In this document: positions 25,405-33,601 of the stretch, one piece after another | How positions within the stretch are numbered: the stretch's first letter is position 1 | Layout of the letters: every line of letters begins with the position of its first letter | NCBI RefSeq assembly: GCF_009935905.1 | Contig: NZ_PREX01000009.1 | Location: forward strand, 1 to 64,000 | DNA from: Alkalibacterium sp. MB6 | Lineage (GTDB): Bacteria; Bacillota; Bacilli; Lactobacillales; Carnobacteriaceae_A | Reading direction: 5' to 3' | Length of the DNA: 64,000 nucleotides | The notes under the pieces: generated by a model | What the model saw: the letters and a program-made list of their open reading frames with translations, nothing else | The model's database searches: none | Told to the model about the DNA's origin: nothing | Translations under genes and position numbers: made by a program

Positions 25405-26367
25405 ATGGTAGAATCATACAAAGCAATTAACTGGAATCGTATTGAAGATATGATTGACAAGTTAACATGGGAAAAATTAGTTGAACAGTTTTGGACGGAT
25501 ACTCGTATCCCTTTATCCAATGACCTAAGGGACTGGAGCCGTTTAAGCTTGGACGAAAGAGATATGCTGGCTAAGGTATTTGGAGGCTTGACGCTCTTAG
25601 ATACCCTACAGTCGCAAGACGGCGTATCGTCTTTAAAAAAATACAGCCGTACCCAACATGAAGAAGCGGTTTACAATAATATGGAATTTATGGAATCGAT
25701 GCACGCTAAAAGTTACAGTGCTATTTTCAGTACATTAAATACCAAAGCAGAAATCGACCAAATTTTCGAATGGACGCATACGGATCCAAGACTTCAGAAA
25801 AAAGCACAAATCATCAATGCTATTTACCAAGAAGGAACAGAGTTGCAGAAGAAAGCAGCTAGTGTCTTTTTGGAGTCTTTCCTATTCTATTCGGGATTCT
25901 TTGCACCCCTTCACTATTTAGGGAATGGGAAATTAGCCAACGTTGCTGAAATTATTAAGTTGATTTTGCGTGACGAATCGGTTCATGGGACTTACATTGG
26001 CTACAAATTCCAAATTGGTTACAATCAATTAGAAGAATCGGAACAAGAAGAATTAAAAAACTGGACATATGATTTATTATTCAAGTTATTCGAAAATGAA
26101 ATGGAATATACAGCGGATCTTTACGATGCCATTGGCTGGACAGATCGCGTGGGGACATTCTTAAGGTACAATGCAAATAAAGCCTTGCAAAACCTTGGCT
26201 TTGACCCTCTGTTTCCGGATTCAGCTGACGACGTTGATCCGATTATTATGAATGGCATTTCTACAGGAACCAGCAACCACGACTTCTTCTCGCAAGTAGG
26301 GAATGGTTATTTGGTTGGAATGGTAGAATCGATGGAAGATAGCGATTATCTGACGTGGACCACCTAA
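25405..26367 (+). CDS. nrdF: Class Ib ribonucleotide reductase small subunit
   Basis: Radical-bearing beta subunit. The 320 residues form the ferritin-like fold with metal ligands in EEAVYNNMEFMESMHAKSY (E and H), ESFLFYSGFF, and AEIIKLILRDESVHGTYIGYK (E and H). The usual tyrosyl-radical position follows the second ligand segment. AAGGAGACAG provides the SD. A terminator follows, separating nrdHIEF from nrdDG. Confidence 0.96.
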   Translation: MVESYKAINWNRIEDMIDKLTWEKLVEQFWTDTRIPLSNDLRDWSRLSLDERDMLAKVFGGLTLLDTLQSQDGVSSLKKYSRTQHEEAVYNNMEFMESMHAKSYSAIFSTLNTKAEIDQIFEWTHTDPRLQKKAQIINAIYQEGTELQKKAASVFLESFLFYSGFFAPLHYLGNGKLANVAEIIKLILRDESVHGTYIGYKFQIGYNQLEESEQEELKNWTYDLLFKLFENEMEYTADLYDAIGWTDRVGTFLRYNANKALQNLGFDPLFPDSADDVDPIIMNGISTGTSNHDFFSQVGNGYLVGMVESMEDSDYLTWTT

Positions 26368-26390
26368 TTACTAATGACAGCCTTCATTTG

Positions 26391-26439
26391 CCCACCTTGT
26401 AAAAAGGGTGGGTCGATAGGTTGGCTTACCTATTTTTTT
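26391..26439 (+). terminator. Double-hairpin terminator after nrdF
   Basis: CCCACCTT/AAGGGTGGG is followed at once by ATAGGT/ACCTAT and nine T residues (26431-26439). Confidence 0.85.
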
Positions 26440-26485
26440 GCACTTAAATGTGAATTATTGAACAATTAAGAAAGTAGTGATTAAG

Positions 26486-28699
26486 ATGAATACTAACTTG
26501 GAAGAAATAGCCGTACAACAATTGGAATTAAACTTAGGAAGTGTAGTGGAGAATCAACCGGTATTGACTAAACGAGTGTTAAAACGAGATGGGCGTGTAC
26601 AGACATATAATCGGAAAAAAATAACGGAAGCCTTGTTTCAAGCAAGCCAGCAGATGGATTTGTCTTATAGTATAGATGAATTAAAGGACATCTCATTGTC
26701 AGTTGAGGAGATGATAAGTGATGACGCAATGGATGTGGACACGAAAACGATTGATAAAGTCGTTCTTTTCGTACTCAGCAACTTAGGGATGACTGATCTT
26801 ACAACAGCTTATGTGACAAGACGAAAAGAAAAAGCTAAAGAACGTGAGAACAGGCGCGATGTGAACATAATGATTCAGAGTTTACTGGAAAAGGAAAAAT
26901 CGATTGTTAATGAGAACGCTAACAAAGATAGTAAAGTGTTTAATACACAAAGAGACTTAACAGCAGGGATTGTTGGAAAAGCAATAGGATTAAAACTACT
27001 GCCGCCTCATGTAGCCAATGCCCATGAAAAAGGAGATATTCACTACCATGATTTAGACTACACGCCTTATGCCCCAATGAGCAATTGCTGTTTAATTGAC
27101 TTTAAGCATATGTTTGAAGAGGGGTTTCAAATTGGGAATGCAGAAGTCGAATCACCTAAATCCATTCAAACAGCAGCTGCACAGACAGCCCAGATCATAG
27201 CGAATGTGGCATCGAGTCAATACGGCGGATGCAGTTTCGACCGTATTGATGAAGTGTTGGCTCCTTATGCCCAGCTCAATTATGACAAACACCTTGCCAC
27301 CGCTCAAGAATGGATCGAAGGGCATGAAAAGCAAGAAGCTTTCGCCAGAGAGAAAACAAAAAAAGACATTTATGATGCCATGCAGAGCCTAGAATATGAA
27401 ATCAATACGCTATATACCTCTCAAGGTCAGACACCTTTTACAAGTTTAGGTTTTGGATTGGGGAAAAACTGGATAGAAAGAGACATACAACAAGCGATAC
27501 TATTGGTCCGCTTGAAAGGTCTTGGTAAAGAAAAGCGGACGGCTATTTTTCCTAAGCTGATTTTCACGTTAAAAAGAGGACTCAATCTAGATGAAACGGA
27601 CCCAAATTATGATATCAAACAACTGGCTTTAGAGTGTTCGACTAAGCGTATGTATCCTGACATATTAAGCTACGATAAACTGGTTGAATTGACAGGGAGT
27701 TTTAAAACCCCTATGGGATGTCGGTCATTCCTTCAAGGGTGGAAAGACGAACAAGGCAACGAAGTAGCTGCCGGTCGAATGAACCTGGGTGTGGTCACAT
27801 TAAACGTTCCTCGGCTAGCTATTGAGGCAAAAGGAGACATGGACTGCTTTAACCACCTGTTGGAGGAACGTCTAGCATTAGTTAAGGATGCACTTTTCTT
27901 CAAAGCTAACCGAGTGATGGAGGCCGAACCATCCAATGCACCCATTCTGTATATGCACGGCGCTTTTGGTAAACGACTCACTAAAGATGATGACGTCTCT
28001 CAGCTCTTTTTGAATAAGCGTGCGACGATATCCTTAGGTTACATTGGTCTTTATGAGACAGCCACGCTATTTTATGGGGCAGAATGGGAAGATAATGAAG
28101 AAGCAAAGCAGTTTACGTTAACTATATTAAAAAAACTAAAGGCACAGGCAGATCAGTGGGGTCAGGAGAGTGGCATTCATGTCAGTGTCTATTCAACACC
28201 TAGTGAAAGTTTGACGGACCGCTTTTGTAAACTCGATAAAGACAAATTCGGCATAATAAAAGATGTCACGGATAAAGGCTATTACACAAATAGTTTCCAC
28301 TACGATGTACGGAAAAACCCAACACCATTTGAAAAGTTAGAGTTTGAAAAAGAGTATGCACCGTATACAGGGGGCGGGTTTATTCACTACTGTGAATACC
28401 CTAAACTACAAAGTAATCCGAAAGCATTGGAAGCTGTTTGGGATTACGCTTATGACCGTGTGGGTTACCTAGGGACCAACACACCGATTGATCGCTGTTA
28501 CCAGTGTGATTTTGAAGGAGATTTCAAGCCAACAGAACAAGGCTTCACTTGCCCGAGTTGCGGGAATACGGATCCTGAAACCTGTGATGTCGTGAAACGA
28601 ACCTGTGGGTATTTAGGTAATCCACAAAAAAGACCAATGGTAGAGGGACGTCATAAAGAGATAGCCTCTCGCGTGAAACACATGAAGGGCAGGGCTTAG
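26486..28699 (+). CDS. nrdD: Anaerobic (class III) ribonucleoside-triphosphate reductase
   Basis: Glycyl-radical enzyme making dNTPs without oxygen. The roughly 737-residue protein has an N-terminal ATP cone (VLKRDGRVQTYNRKKITEAL, about 20-110) for allosteric control, the catalytic core, a zinc site CYQCDFEG...CPSCGN, and the glycyl-radical motif RTCGYLG near the C terminus. ATG 26486 is the likely start, with a weak AAGAAAG upstream; GTG 26477 is in frame. The 118 bases between nrdF and nrdD hold only the terminator, and I see no NrdR box there. Confidence 0.96.
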   Translation: MNTNLEEIAVQQLELNLGSVVENQPVLTKRVLKRDGRVQTYNRKKITEALFQASQQMDLSYSIDELKDISLSVEEMISDDAMDVDTKTIDKVVLFVLSNLGMTDLTTAYVTRRKEKAKERENRRDVNIMIQSLLEKEKSIVNENANKDSKVFNTQRDLTAGIVGKAIGLKLLPPHVANAHEKGDIHYHDLDYTPYAPMSNCCLIDFKHMFEEGFQIGNAEVESPKSIQTAAAQTAQIIANVASSQYGGCSFDRIDEVLAPYAQLNYDKHLATAQEWIEGHEKQEAFAREKTKKDIYDAMQSLEYEINTLYTSQGQTPFTSLGFGLGKNWIERDIQQAILLVRLKGLGKEKRTAIFPKLIFTLKRGLNLDETDPNYDIKQLALECSTKRMYPDILSYDKLVELTGSFKTPMGCRSFLQGWKDEQGNEVAAGRMNLGVVTLNVPRLAIEAKGDMDCFNHLLEERLALVKDALFFKANRVMEAEPSNAPILYMHGAFGKRLTKDDDVSQLFLNKRATISLGYIGLYETATLFYGAEWEDNEEAKQFTLTILKKLKAQADQWGQESGIHVSVYSTPSESLTDRFCKLDKDKFGIIKDVTDKGYYTNSFHYDVRKNPTPFEKLEFEKEYAPYTGGGFIHYCEYPKLQSNPKALEAVWDYAYDRVGYLGTNTPIDRCYQCDFEGDFKPTEQGFTCPSCGNTDPETCDVVKRTCGYLGNPQKRPMVEGRHKEIASRVKHMKGRA

Positions 28700-28700
28700 T

Positions 28701-29261
28701 ATGCCAGCAAATCCAATCGAATGGACATCAAAAACCTTTAGTAAGAGTTATATTGCTGACTATAAAGCTTATAATTTTGTGGACGGAGAGGGAGTCAGGT
28801 GTAGTCTTTATGTGAGCGGCTGTCCCTTTGCCTGCAAGGGTTGCTACAATAAAGTAGCTCAAAACTTTTCATACGGCACCCCTTATTCAGTTGAATTGGA
28901 AGAGCGCATTTTAAAGGATCTAGAAGCCGAGTATTGCCAAGGACTAACTTTACTTGGTGGGGAACCCTTTTTAAATACAGATGTGACCTTGTCCTTATGT
29001 CGTAAAGTGCGAAAGCAGTTTGGAGATGAAAAAGATATTTGGTCCTGGAGCGGCTACACTTGGGAAGAACTATTGCAGGGCACTCAAGATAAACTAGAGT
29101 TGCTTCAATATATCGATGTTTTGGTAGACGGTCGATTTGAAAAACAGCTGAAAAATTTGAATCTTGCATTTCGTGGAAGTTCTAATCAACGTATCATTGA
29201 TGTCAAACGATCCTTTGCCTCAAATACAGTCGTCTTGTGGAAAAATGGAAAATACCATTAA
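28701..29261 (+). CDS. nrdG: Anaerobic ribonucleotide reductase activase
   Basis: Radical-SAM enzyme that installs the glycyl radical on NrdD. The 186 residues show CPFACKGC (the CxxxCxxC iron-sulphur site), GEGVRCSLYVSGC before it, LLGGEPFLN (GGE motif for SAM) and SWSGYTWEEL. It starts one base after the nrdD stop, so translation is coupled. Confidence 0.95.
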   Translation: MPANPIEWTSKTFSKSYIADYKAYNFVDGEGVRCSLYVSGCPFACKGCYNKVAQNFSYGTPYSVELEERILKDLEAEYCQGLTLLGGEPFLNTDVTLSLCRKVRKQFGDEKDIWSWSGYTWEELLQGTQDKLELLQYIDVLVDGRFEKQLKNLNLAFRGSSNQRIIDVKRSFASNTVVLWKNGKYH

Positions 29262-29307
29262 CTTTTTCCTGCAGGATTCCTATTACGATGTATGTCTATC
29301 ATTGACT

Positions 29308-29347
29308 AAAAAAGCTTTAACCTAGATGCTTGAGGTTAAGGCTTTTT
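29308..29347 (+). terminator. Terminator of nrdDG
   Basis: AAAAAGCTTTAACCT pairs with AGGTTAAGGCTTTTT (one wobble) with a T tail. Confidence 0.9.
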
Positions 29348-29396
29348 TGATTAAGGTTAAAGAAAATGATGACCATTCAAGGTGAGTCGTCCATCT

Positions 29397-29430
29397 GAGT
29401 TGTAATCAAAAGCCTAAATGATTACAACTC
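29397..29430. repeat. Perfect 12-bp inverted repeat of unknown role
   Basis: GAGTTGTAATCA and TGATTACAACTC are exact reverse complements around a 10-base loop. No T tract follows. It sits between the nrdG terminator and the trmN6-like promoter. A regulator operator or a residual mobile-element end are possible readings. Confidence 0.55.
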
Positions 29431-29533
29431 AAGAAGGAAAGCCATTGTGAGTTGAAACCAAAGAACACATAGTAGTAGCTACTCTTACTTTAAAATAAAA
29501 ACAGTATGAACCATCTCATGGCATCGATAAATT

Positions 29534-29542
29534 TGGTATAAT
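29534..29542 (+). promoter_or_regulatory. Extended -10 promoter of the trmN6-like/rsmI operon
   Basis: TGGTATAAT (extended -10). The first in-frame ATG (29541) lies inside this -10, so it cannot be the real start. Confidence 0.65.
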
Positions 29543-29573
29543 GGATAAAACAATGATAAAGGAAGCTAAAGTA

Positions 29574-30338
29574 GTGACGATTCAATTAAAAGAAGATGAA
29601 CGGGTAGATCAACTGATGCAGTATGGATTGGAAATCATCCAAAGTCCGTCTGTATTCTCATTCTCGCTGGATGCGGTCCTGTTGGGAGATTTCGCTAAAG
29701 TTCCGAAACATAACCGAGCGAACATTGTGGATTTGTGTTCAGGGAACGGTGCGGTTGCATTAATGTTAAGCCAGCAAACGGATAGTCCGGTAACAGGAAT
29801 CGAAATTCAAAGTCGATTAGTCGATATGGCTCAGAGAAGTATCGAGTTGAATAAATTAGAGAATCAAGTATCTGTGATTAAAGCAGATGTAAAAGACATT
29901 AACCAACATATCCCAAAAGATTCGGTAGACGTATTGACCTGTAACCCTCCTTACTTCAAAATCTCAGATAAGAGTCATAAAAATCCGAATGAGCATTTAG
30001 CCATTGCCAGGCATGAGTTGCATTTAAATTTACAAGAATTGATGCAAGCGAGTTCGGGTTTACTCAAAATGAAAGGCAAAGCGTATTTTGTCCACCGTCC
30101 GGATCGCTTTTTAGAAATAATGGACGAGATGAGAAAAGTAAACTTAACGCCCAAACGAGTCCGGTTCGTCTACCCAAAGGAAAATAAAGAGGCGAACATG
30201 CTACTCATTGAAGGCATTAAACACGGGAAAGAGACAGGCTTTAAAGTGTTACCCCCTTTGTATGTGTACCAAGAGGATGGGACGTATTTTCCAGAAGTGA
30301 AACGAATGATTCATGGGGATGAGTCACATGATGCTTAG
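29574..30338 (+). CDS. tRNA1(Val) (adenine-N6)-methyltransferase-like protein (YabB/TrmN6)
   Basis: SAM-dependent N6-adenine methyltransferase fold. The 254-residue protein from GTG 29574 shows VDLCSGNGAVALML (SAM motif I), VTGIEIQ (acidic residue of motif II) and the catalytic TCNPPYFK (NPPY motif for N6-adenine). GTG 29574 is chosen because AAAGGAAG lies about 8 bases upstream and the promoter -10 overlaps the earlier ATG. It overlaps the GIY-YIG gene by a few codons, as in B. subtilis yabB-yazA-rsmI. Confidence 0.9.
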   Translation: MTIQLKEDERVDQLMQYGLEIIQSPSVFSFSLDAVLLGDFAKVPKHNRANIVDLCSGNGAVALMLSQQTDSPVTGIEIQSRLVDMAQRSIELNKLENQVSVIKADVKDINQHIPKDSVDVLTCNPPYFKISDKSHKNPNEHLAIARHELHLNLQELMQASSGLLKMKGKAYFVHRPDRFLEIMDEMRKVNLTPKRVRFVYPKENKEANMLLIEGIKHGKETGFKVLPPLYVYQEDGTYFPEVKRMIHGDESHDA

Positions 30339-30675
30339 TTATTTTTACGTTCTTTACTGTAAGGACGGCACGCTTTACGGAGGGTACACAACGGATATTA
30401 ATAGACGACTGAACGAACATAACTCTGGAACAGGGGCTAAATATACTCGTCCAGCCTATAGACGTCCTGCTCATATGCTTTATGCAGAAAGTTACGATAC
30501 GAGAAGCGAGGCAACGAAAGCAGAGGCAGCATTTAAAAAATTAACACGACGTCAAAAAGAAAACTTTTTAAAAACGAACGGGGTCAAGTTTCCCCTAATT
30601 AAGCAAAAAGAGTGCATAGTGAATGAGTCAGCAGGGAGAAACGAGGATAATGATGGAAACACAAAAGAGCTTTGA
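30328..30675 (+). CDS. GIY-YIG nuclease-domain protein (YazA-like)
   Basis: About 115 residues. The GIY-YIG core is seen as YFYVLYCKDGTLYGGYTTDINRR (the family GIY and YIG half-motifs here read YVLYC and YGGYT), with a catalytic Arg and H/E in NEHNSGTGAKYT. Cellular role is unknown for the YazA branch; structure-specific nuclease is the family precedent. GGGGATGAG supports ATG 30328 (or 30331). It overlaps both neighbours, so the three genes are one coupled operon. Confidence 0.85.
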   Translation: MMLSYFYVLYCKDGTLYGGYTTDINRRLNEHNSGTGAKYTRPAYRRPAHMLYAESYDTRSEATKAEAAFKKLTRRQKENFLKTNGVKFPLIKQKECIVNESAGRNEDNDGNTKEL

Positions 30676-31534
30676 ACCAAAAGACAAAGGCAGCCTTTAT
30701 TTAGTGCCAACACCTATCGGGAATTTGGAAGATATGACCTTTCGAGCAATACGGTTATTGAAAGAAGTAGACCTCATAGCGGCAGAAGATACGAGAAACA
30801 CGCAGAAATTATTAAATCATTTTGACATAACCACACCGCAAATTAGTTACCATGACCATAATGTTAAAGAACGAACCGAGCAATTGATTCAAAAATTAGT
30901 GGACGGCCAAACGATTGCTCAAGTTAGTGATGCGGGGATGCCTTCCATCAGTGATCCAGGAGTAGAGTTAGTGAAAGCTGCCATTGAGGCTGGGATATCG
31001 GTTATTCCACTGCCAGGAGCCAACGCTGCTTTGACTGCATTAATCGCTTCAGGGCTAGCACCACAGCCCTTTTACTTTTACGGCTTTTTGCCTAGAAAAA
31101 AGAATGACCTTAAACAGGCATTGAATGACTTAAACAAACGCGAAGAAACACTTATTTTTTATGAATCCCCTCATCGGCTTAAGCAAGTCATCGGAGAAAT
31201 GCGAGCGATATTTGGATATGACAGACAAGTCGTTTTAGCAAGAGAAGTAACGAAACGCTTTGAAGAGTTTATAAGAGGGAACTTAGAAGAAATCAGTGAA
31301 TGGACTCTTAGCGAGCAGGTACGGGGTGAGTTCGTTATCATCGTAGAGGGGAATGCTCATGTAGTGGAAGAAGGTAACCCAGAATGGGAAAAATGGTCAG
31401 TTAAGGAACATGTGGAACACCTAATGGAAGAAAAGAACGTTTCTAGTAAAGAAGCAATAAAAGAAGTAGCTATTAGTCGTGATTTGCCAAAAAGAGAGAT
31501 ATACTCAGCTTATCATCAACTAGATGAACACTAA
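30653..31534 (+). CDS. rsmI: 16S rRNA (cytidine1402-2'-O)-methyltransferase RsmI
   Basis: Methylates the 2'-O of C1402 in 16S rRNA near the decoding centre. The 293-residue tetrapyrrole-methylase fold begins LYLVPTPIGNLEDMTFRAI and continues with AAEDTRNTQKLLNHF, VSDAGMPSISDPG, LPGANAALTALI and FYESPHRL, all RsmI signatures. The start is ATG 30653, five bases after GAGGA; in-frame starts 30650 and 30623 are alternatives. It reaches back into the end of the GIY-YIG gene. Confidence 0.94.
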   Translation: METQKSFEPKDKGSLYLVPTPIGNLEDMTFRAIRLLKEVDLIAAEDTRNTQKLLNHFDITTPQISYHDHNVKERTEQLIQKLVDGQTIAQVSDAGMPSISDPGVELVKAAIEAGISVIPLPGANAALTALIASGLAPQPFYFYGFLPRKKNDLKQALNDLNKREETLIFYESPHRLKQVIGEMRAIFGYDRQVVLAREVTKRFEEFIRGNLEEISEWTLSEQVRGEFVIIVEGNAHVVEEGNPEWEKWSVKEHVEHLMEEKNVSSKEAIKEVAISRDLPKREIYSAYHQLDEH

Positions 31535-31564
31535 CAAACTCAAGACAGAGGAGGAATACCAGCG

Positions 31565-32383
31565 ATGGATAATACAAAAGTGGGCGTTATGAAGAAAGCA
31601 TTATTAGGTGTCTTACTATCTTCAACATTAGTTCTGGCCGCATGCCAGATGACAGAGGAAGAGCCGATGGATCCGGTAGAAGAAACAGGGACTGAAACGT
31701 CAGAAGATAGTAAAGCAGAGGATACTGAAACAGAGGACACTGAAGTAGAAGATACGTTAACTGACGATGATGACCCAGAACTGATGTATAGTGAGATGCT
31801 TGCCCAAGCTCAATTATTAGTTGAATCAAATCAGTACGAAGAAGCCGCTGGGACCTTGACCCTGTTGCTTGAGTCCGACTTGAATAACTACCCTGATATA
31901 AAGGAACAAGCAGAAGCTTTGAATGCTGAAATAACGGAAAACCAGACAGGCATACAGTTAATCTCTGGTGGAACGGATATAGAAGCATCTATTTTCAAAG
32001 AGGAGCGCCAGTCCGAAATCATTGCTCAACTTTATCAAGACGAAACAGGTCAGGCAATTGAAGACGCCACAGATGAGCAACTGCACATTTGGATTGAACA
32101 AGACGAAGAAGATAGTCAAATAGAAGAATCAGACATGACAAAAGAAGAAGCAGAAGACTATGCTTTTGAACAACTGTTAGAGCGAGTGGATCTTGAAAAC
32201 GACGCTTACTTCTTTTTTGTAAATCAAGAAGACGCTGAATGGGTTCAATTGGAAGCACGCGAATCAGTTGACCAAGATGGCGTTGCATGGTCTAATTTAA
32301 TTGGCATGTACCGTTACAATATTCAAACGGATGAATTGCTTCAATTAGATTCAGCGACTGGGGAGTATAACAGCGTCGAATAA
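31565..32383 (+). CDS. Acidic surface lipoprotein
   Basis: The 272-residue protein has a lipoprotein signal: a basic start (KVGVMKK), a hydrophobic stretch and lipobox LVLAAC with acylated C27. A low-complexity linker rich in E, D and T (about 30-70, with repeated TEDTE/VEDT blocks) holds the rest off the membrane. The region around 75-125 (QAQLLVESNQYEEAAGTL) looks like a TPR-type helical hairpin. The C-terminal part is not recognised. AGAGGAGGA stands 9 bases before ATG 31565. It is weakly linked to the rsmI operon, 30 bases downstream. Confidence 0.75.
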   Translation: MDNTKVGVMKKALLGVLLSSTLVLAACQMTEEEPMDPVEETGTETSEDSKAEDTETEDTEVEDTLTDDDDPELMYSEMLAQAQLLVESNQYEEAAGTLTLLLESDLNNYPDIKEQAEALNAEITENQTGIQLISGGTDIEASIFKEERQSEIIAQLYQDETGQAIEDATDEQLHIWIEQDEEDSQIEESDMTKEEAEDYAFEQLLERVDLENDAYFFFVNQEDAEWVQLEARESVDQDGVAWSNLIGMYRYNIQTDELLQLDSATGEYNSVE

Positions 32384-32420
32384 GATAACGGAAAACTAGA
32401 ATAAAAAAGGGGAGATAGCT

Positions 32421-33374
32421 TTGTCTAAGGTGTTACTAAGTTACTATGAATTAACAGAAGAACAGCAGGATACGGTAAAAAAGTTGGATTCAGATATCGA
32501 GATTATTTCTTCATTAGGCGAAGCGGCTAACCTATCTGACATCAACATCATTTATGGTTGGGATAAAGAAGAGTGCCCTCAATTACTAGAAGATGACGAT
32601 TCTCAAGTTCAATGGATTCAACTCAATTCCGCTGGCGTTGACTATGTCGATCTGGAGTTACTAGAGAAAAAAGGGATTCAGTTGACGAGTGCTGTCGGCA
32701 TTCATGCCAATGCTATCTCAGAAAGTATCTTTGGTTTACTGTTAAACTATACGCGAGGCATCGGCTACTCTTTTAAAAAGCAATTGGAAGGTATTTGGGA
32801 TAAAGATGTGCCACATATCAGAGAATTGACGAATAAAACCATAGTCATTGTCGGAGCGGGACACATTGGTACGCAGACAGCAAAACGAGCCAAAGCCTTT
32901 GATATGAAGACTATTGGAATTAACCGTAGTGGGCGTTCAGTCGATTTTATGGATGAACAATTTACTCAAGAAGATTTTGAAAAAGCCCTACCTAAAGCAG
33001 ACGTTGTCGTCAATATCCTGCCGTCCACTGATGAAACTCAGAACCTGTTCAACCTTGATTTGTTTAAGAAAATGAAAGAGTCGGCAATCTTTATTAATGT
33101 GGGACGTGGAACGACTGTTGTCGAAAAGGATCTGTTAACAGCCCTAGAAGATGGTTTGATTGAATTCGCTGCACTGGATGTCTTTGAAGAAGAACCATTA
33201 CCAAGCGATCATCCGTTTTATCAAAGGGAAGACATGCTCCTCACGCCACATATTGCTGGTAATTTAGATGATTACGCAGCTAGTTTATTTCCTATTTTTG
33301 AAGAAAACTTAGAAGCTTTTTCTAAAGGCGAAGACTTAACAGTCAATGTCGTGGATCTAAAAAGTGGTTACTAA
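32421..33374 (+). CDS. D-isomer 2-hydroxyacid dehydrogenase family protein
   Basis: NAD(P)-dependent reductase of 2-keto acids or phosphoglycerate-like substrates. The 317 residues show the cofactor loop VGAGHIGTQTAKRAKAF, NILPSTDET, NVGRGTTVVEKDLL (Arg), ALDVFEEEPL (Glu) and LTPHIAGN (catalytic His). The N-terminal half is short and divergent, as in stand-alone family members (not SerA). It starts with TTG 32421, 6 bases after AGGGGAG. Substrate unknown. Confidence 0.85.
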   Translation: MSKVLLSYYELTEEQQDTVKKLDSDIEIISSLGEAANLSDINIIYGWDKEECPQLLEDDDSQVQWIQLNSAGVDYVDLELLEKKGIQLTSAVGIHANAISESIFGLLLNYTRGIGYSFKKQLEGIWDKDVPHIRELTNKTIVIVGAGHIGTQTAKRAKAFDMKTIGINRSGRSVDFMDEQFTQEDFEKALPKADVVVNILPSTDETQNLFNLDLFKKMKESAIFINVGRGTTVVEKDLLTALEDGLIEFAALDVFEEEPLPSDHPFYQREDMLLTPHIAGNLDDYAASLFPIFEENLEAFSKGEDLTVNVVDLKSGY

Positions 33375-33383
33375 TTAATGTAT

Positions 33384-33429
33384 AAGCTCTCTTTCTAAAT
33401 GGAAATGATTTAGAAGGGGAGCTTTTTTT
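33384..33429 (+). terminator. Terminator after the hydroxyacid dehydrogenase gene
   Basis: AAGCTC...TTCTAAAT pairs with ATTTAGAA...GGAGCTT (wobbles) and ends in seven T. Confidence 0.85.
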
Positions 33430-33517
33430 GCTAGTTTGATGTGAAAGAAGTCATATAAATGAAATGGCAAAAAGGTAATAAAATTATTAAAAAAACCTAA
33501 CGATGCGAACAAGAACG

Positions 33518-33526
33518 TGCTATAAT
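33518..33526 (+). promoter_or_regulatory. Extended -10 promoter of pepF
   Basis: TGCTATAAT, about 75 bases before the pepF start. The longer reading frame from 33503 would start upstream of this -10, so that start is rejected. Confidence 0.6.
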
Positions 33527-33601
33527 ACGGTCATGACCTTTTTTGGCATAAAGATGACACTGCGTCACATGGCAGATATTAGATTCAAAGGGGAGAAAGA
33601 C

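Noticed and set aside
29541-29573. ATG 29541 as start of the trmN6-like gene
   Set aside because: It lies within the -10 TATAAT (29537-29542); GTG 29574 has a proper SD.
33503-33601. Long N-terminal extension of pepF
   Set aside because: An extended -10 (33518-33526) lies inside it and only ATG 33602 has an SD.
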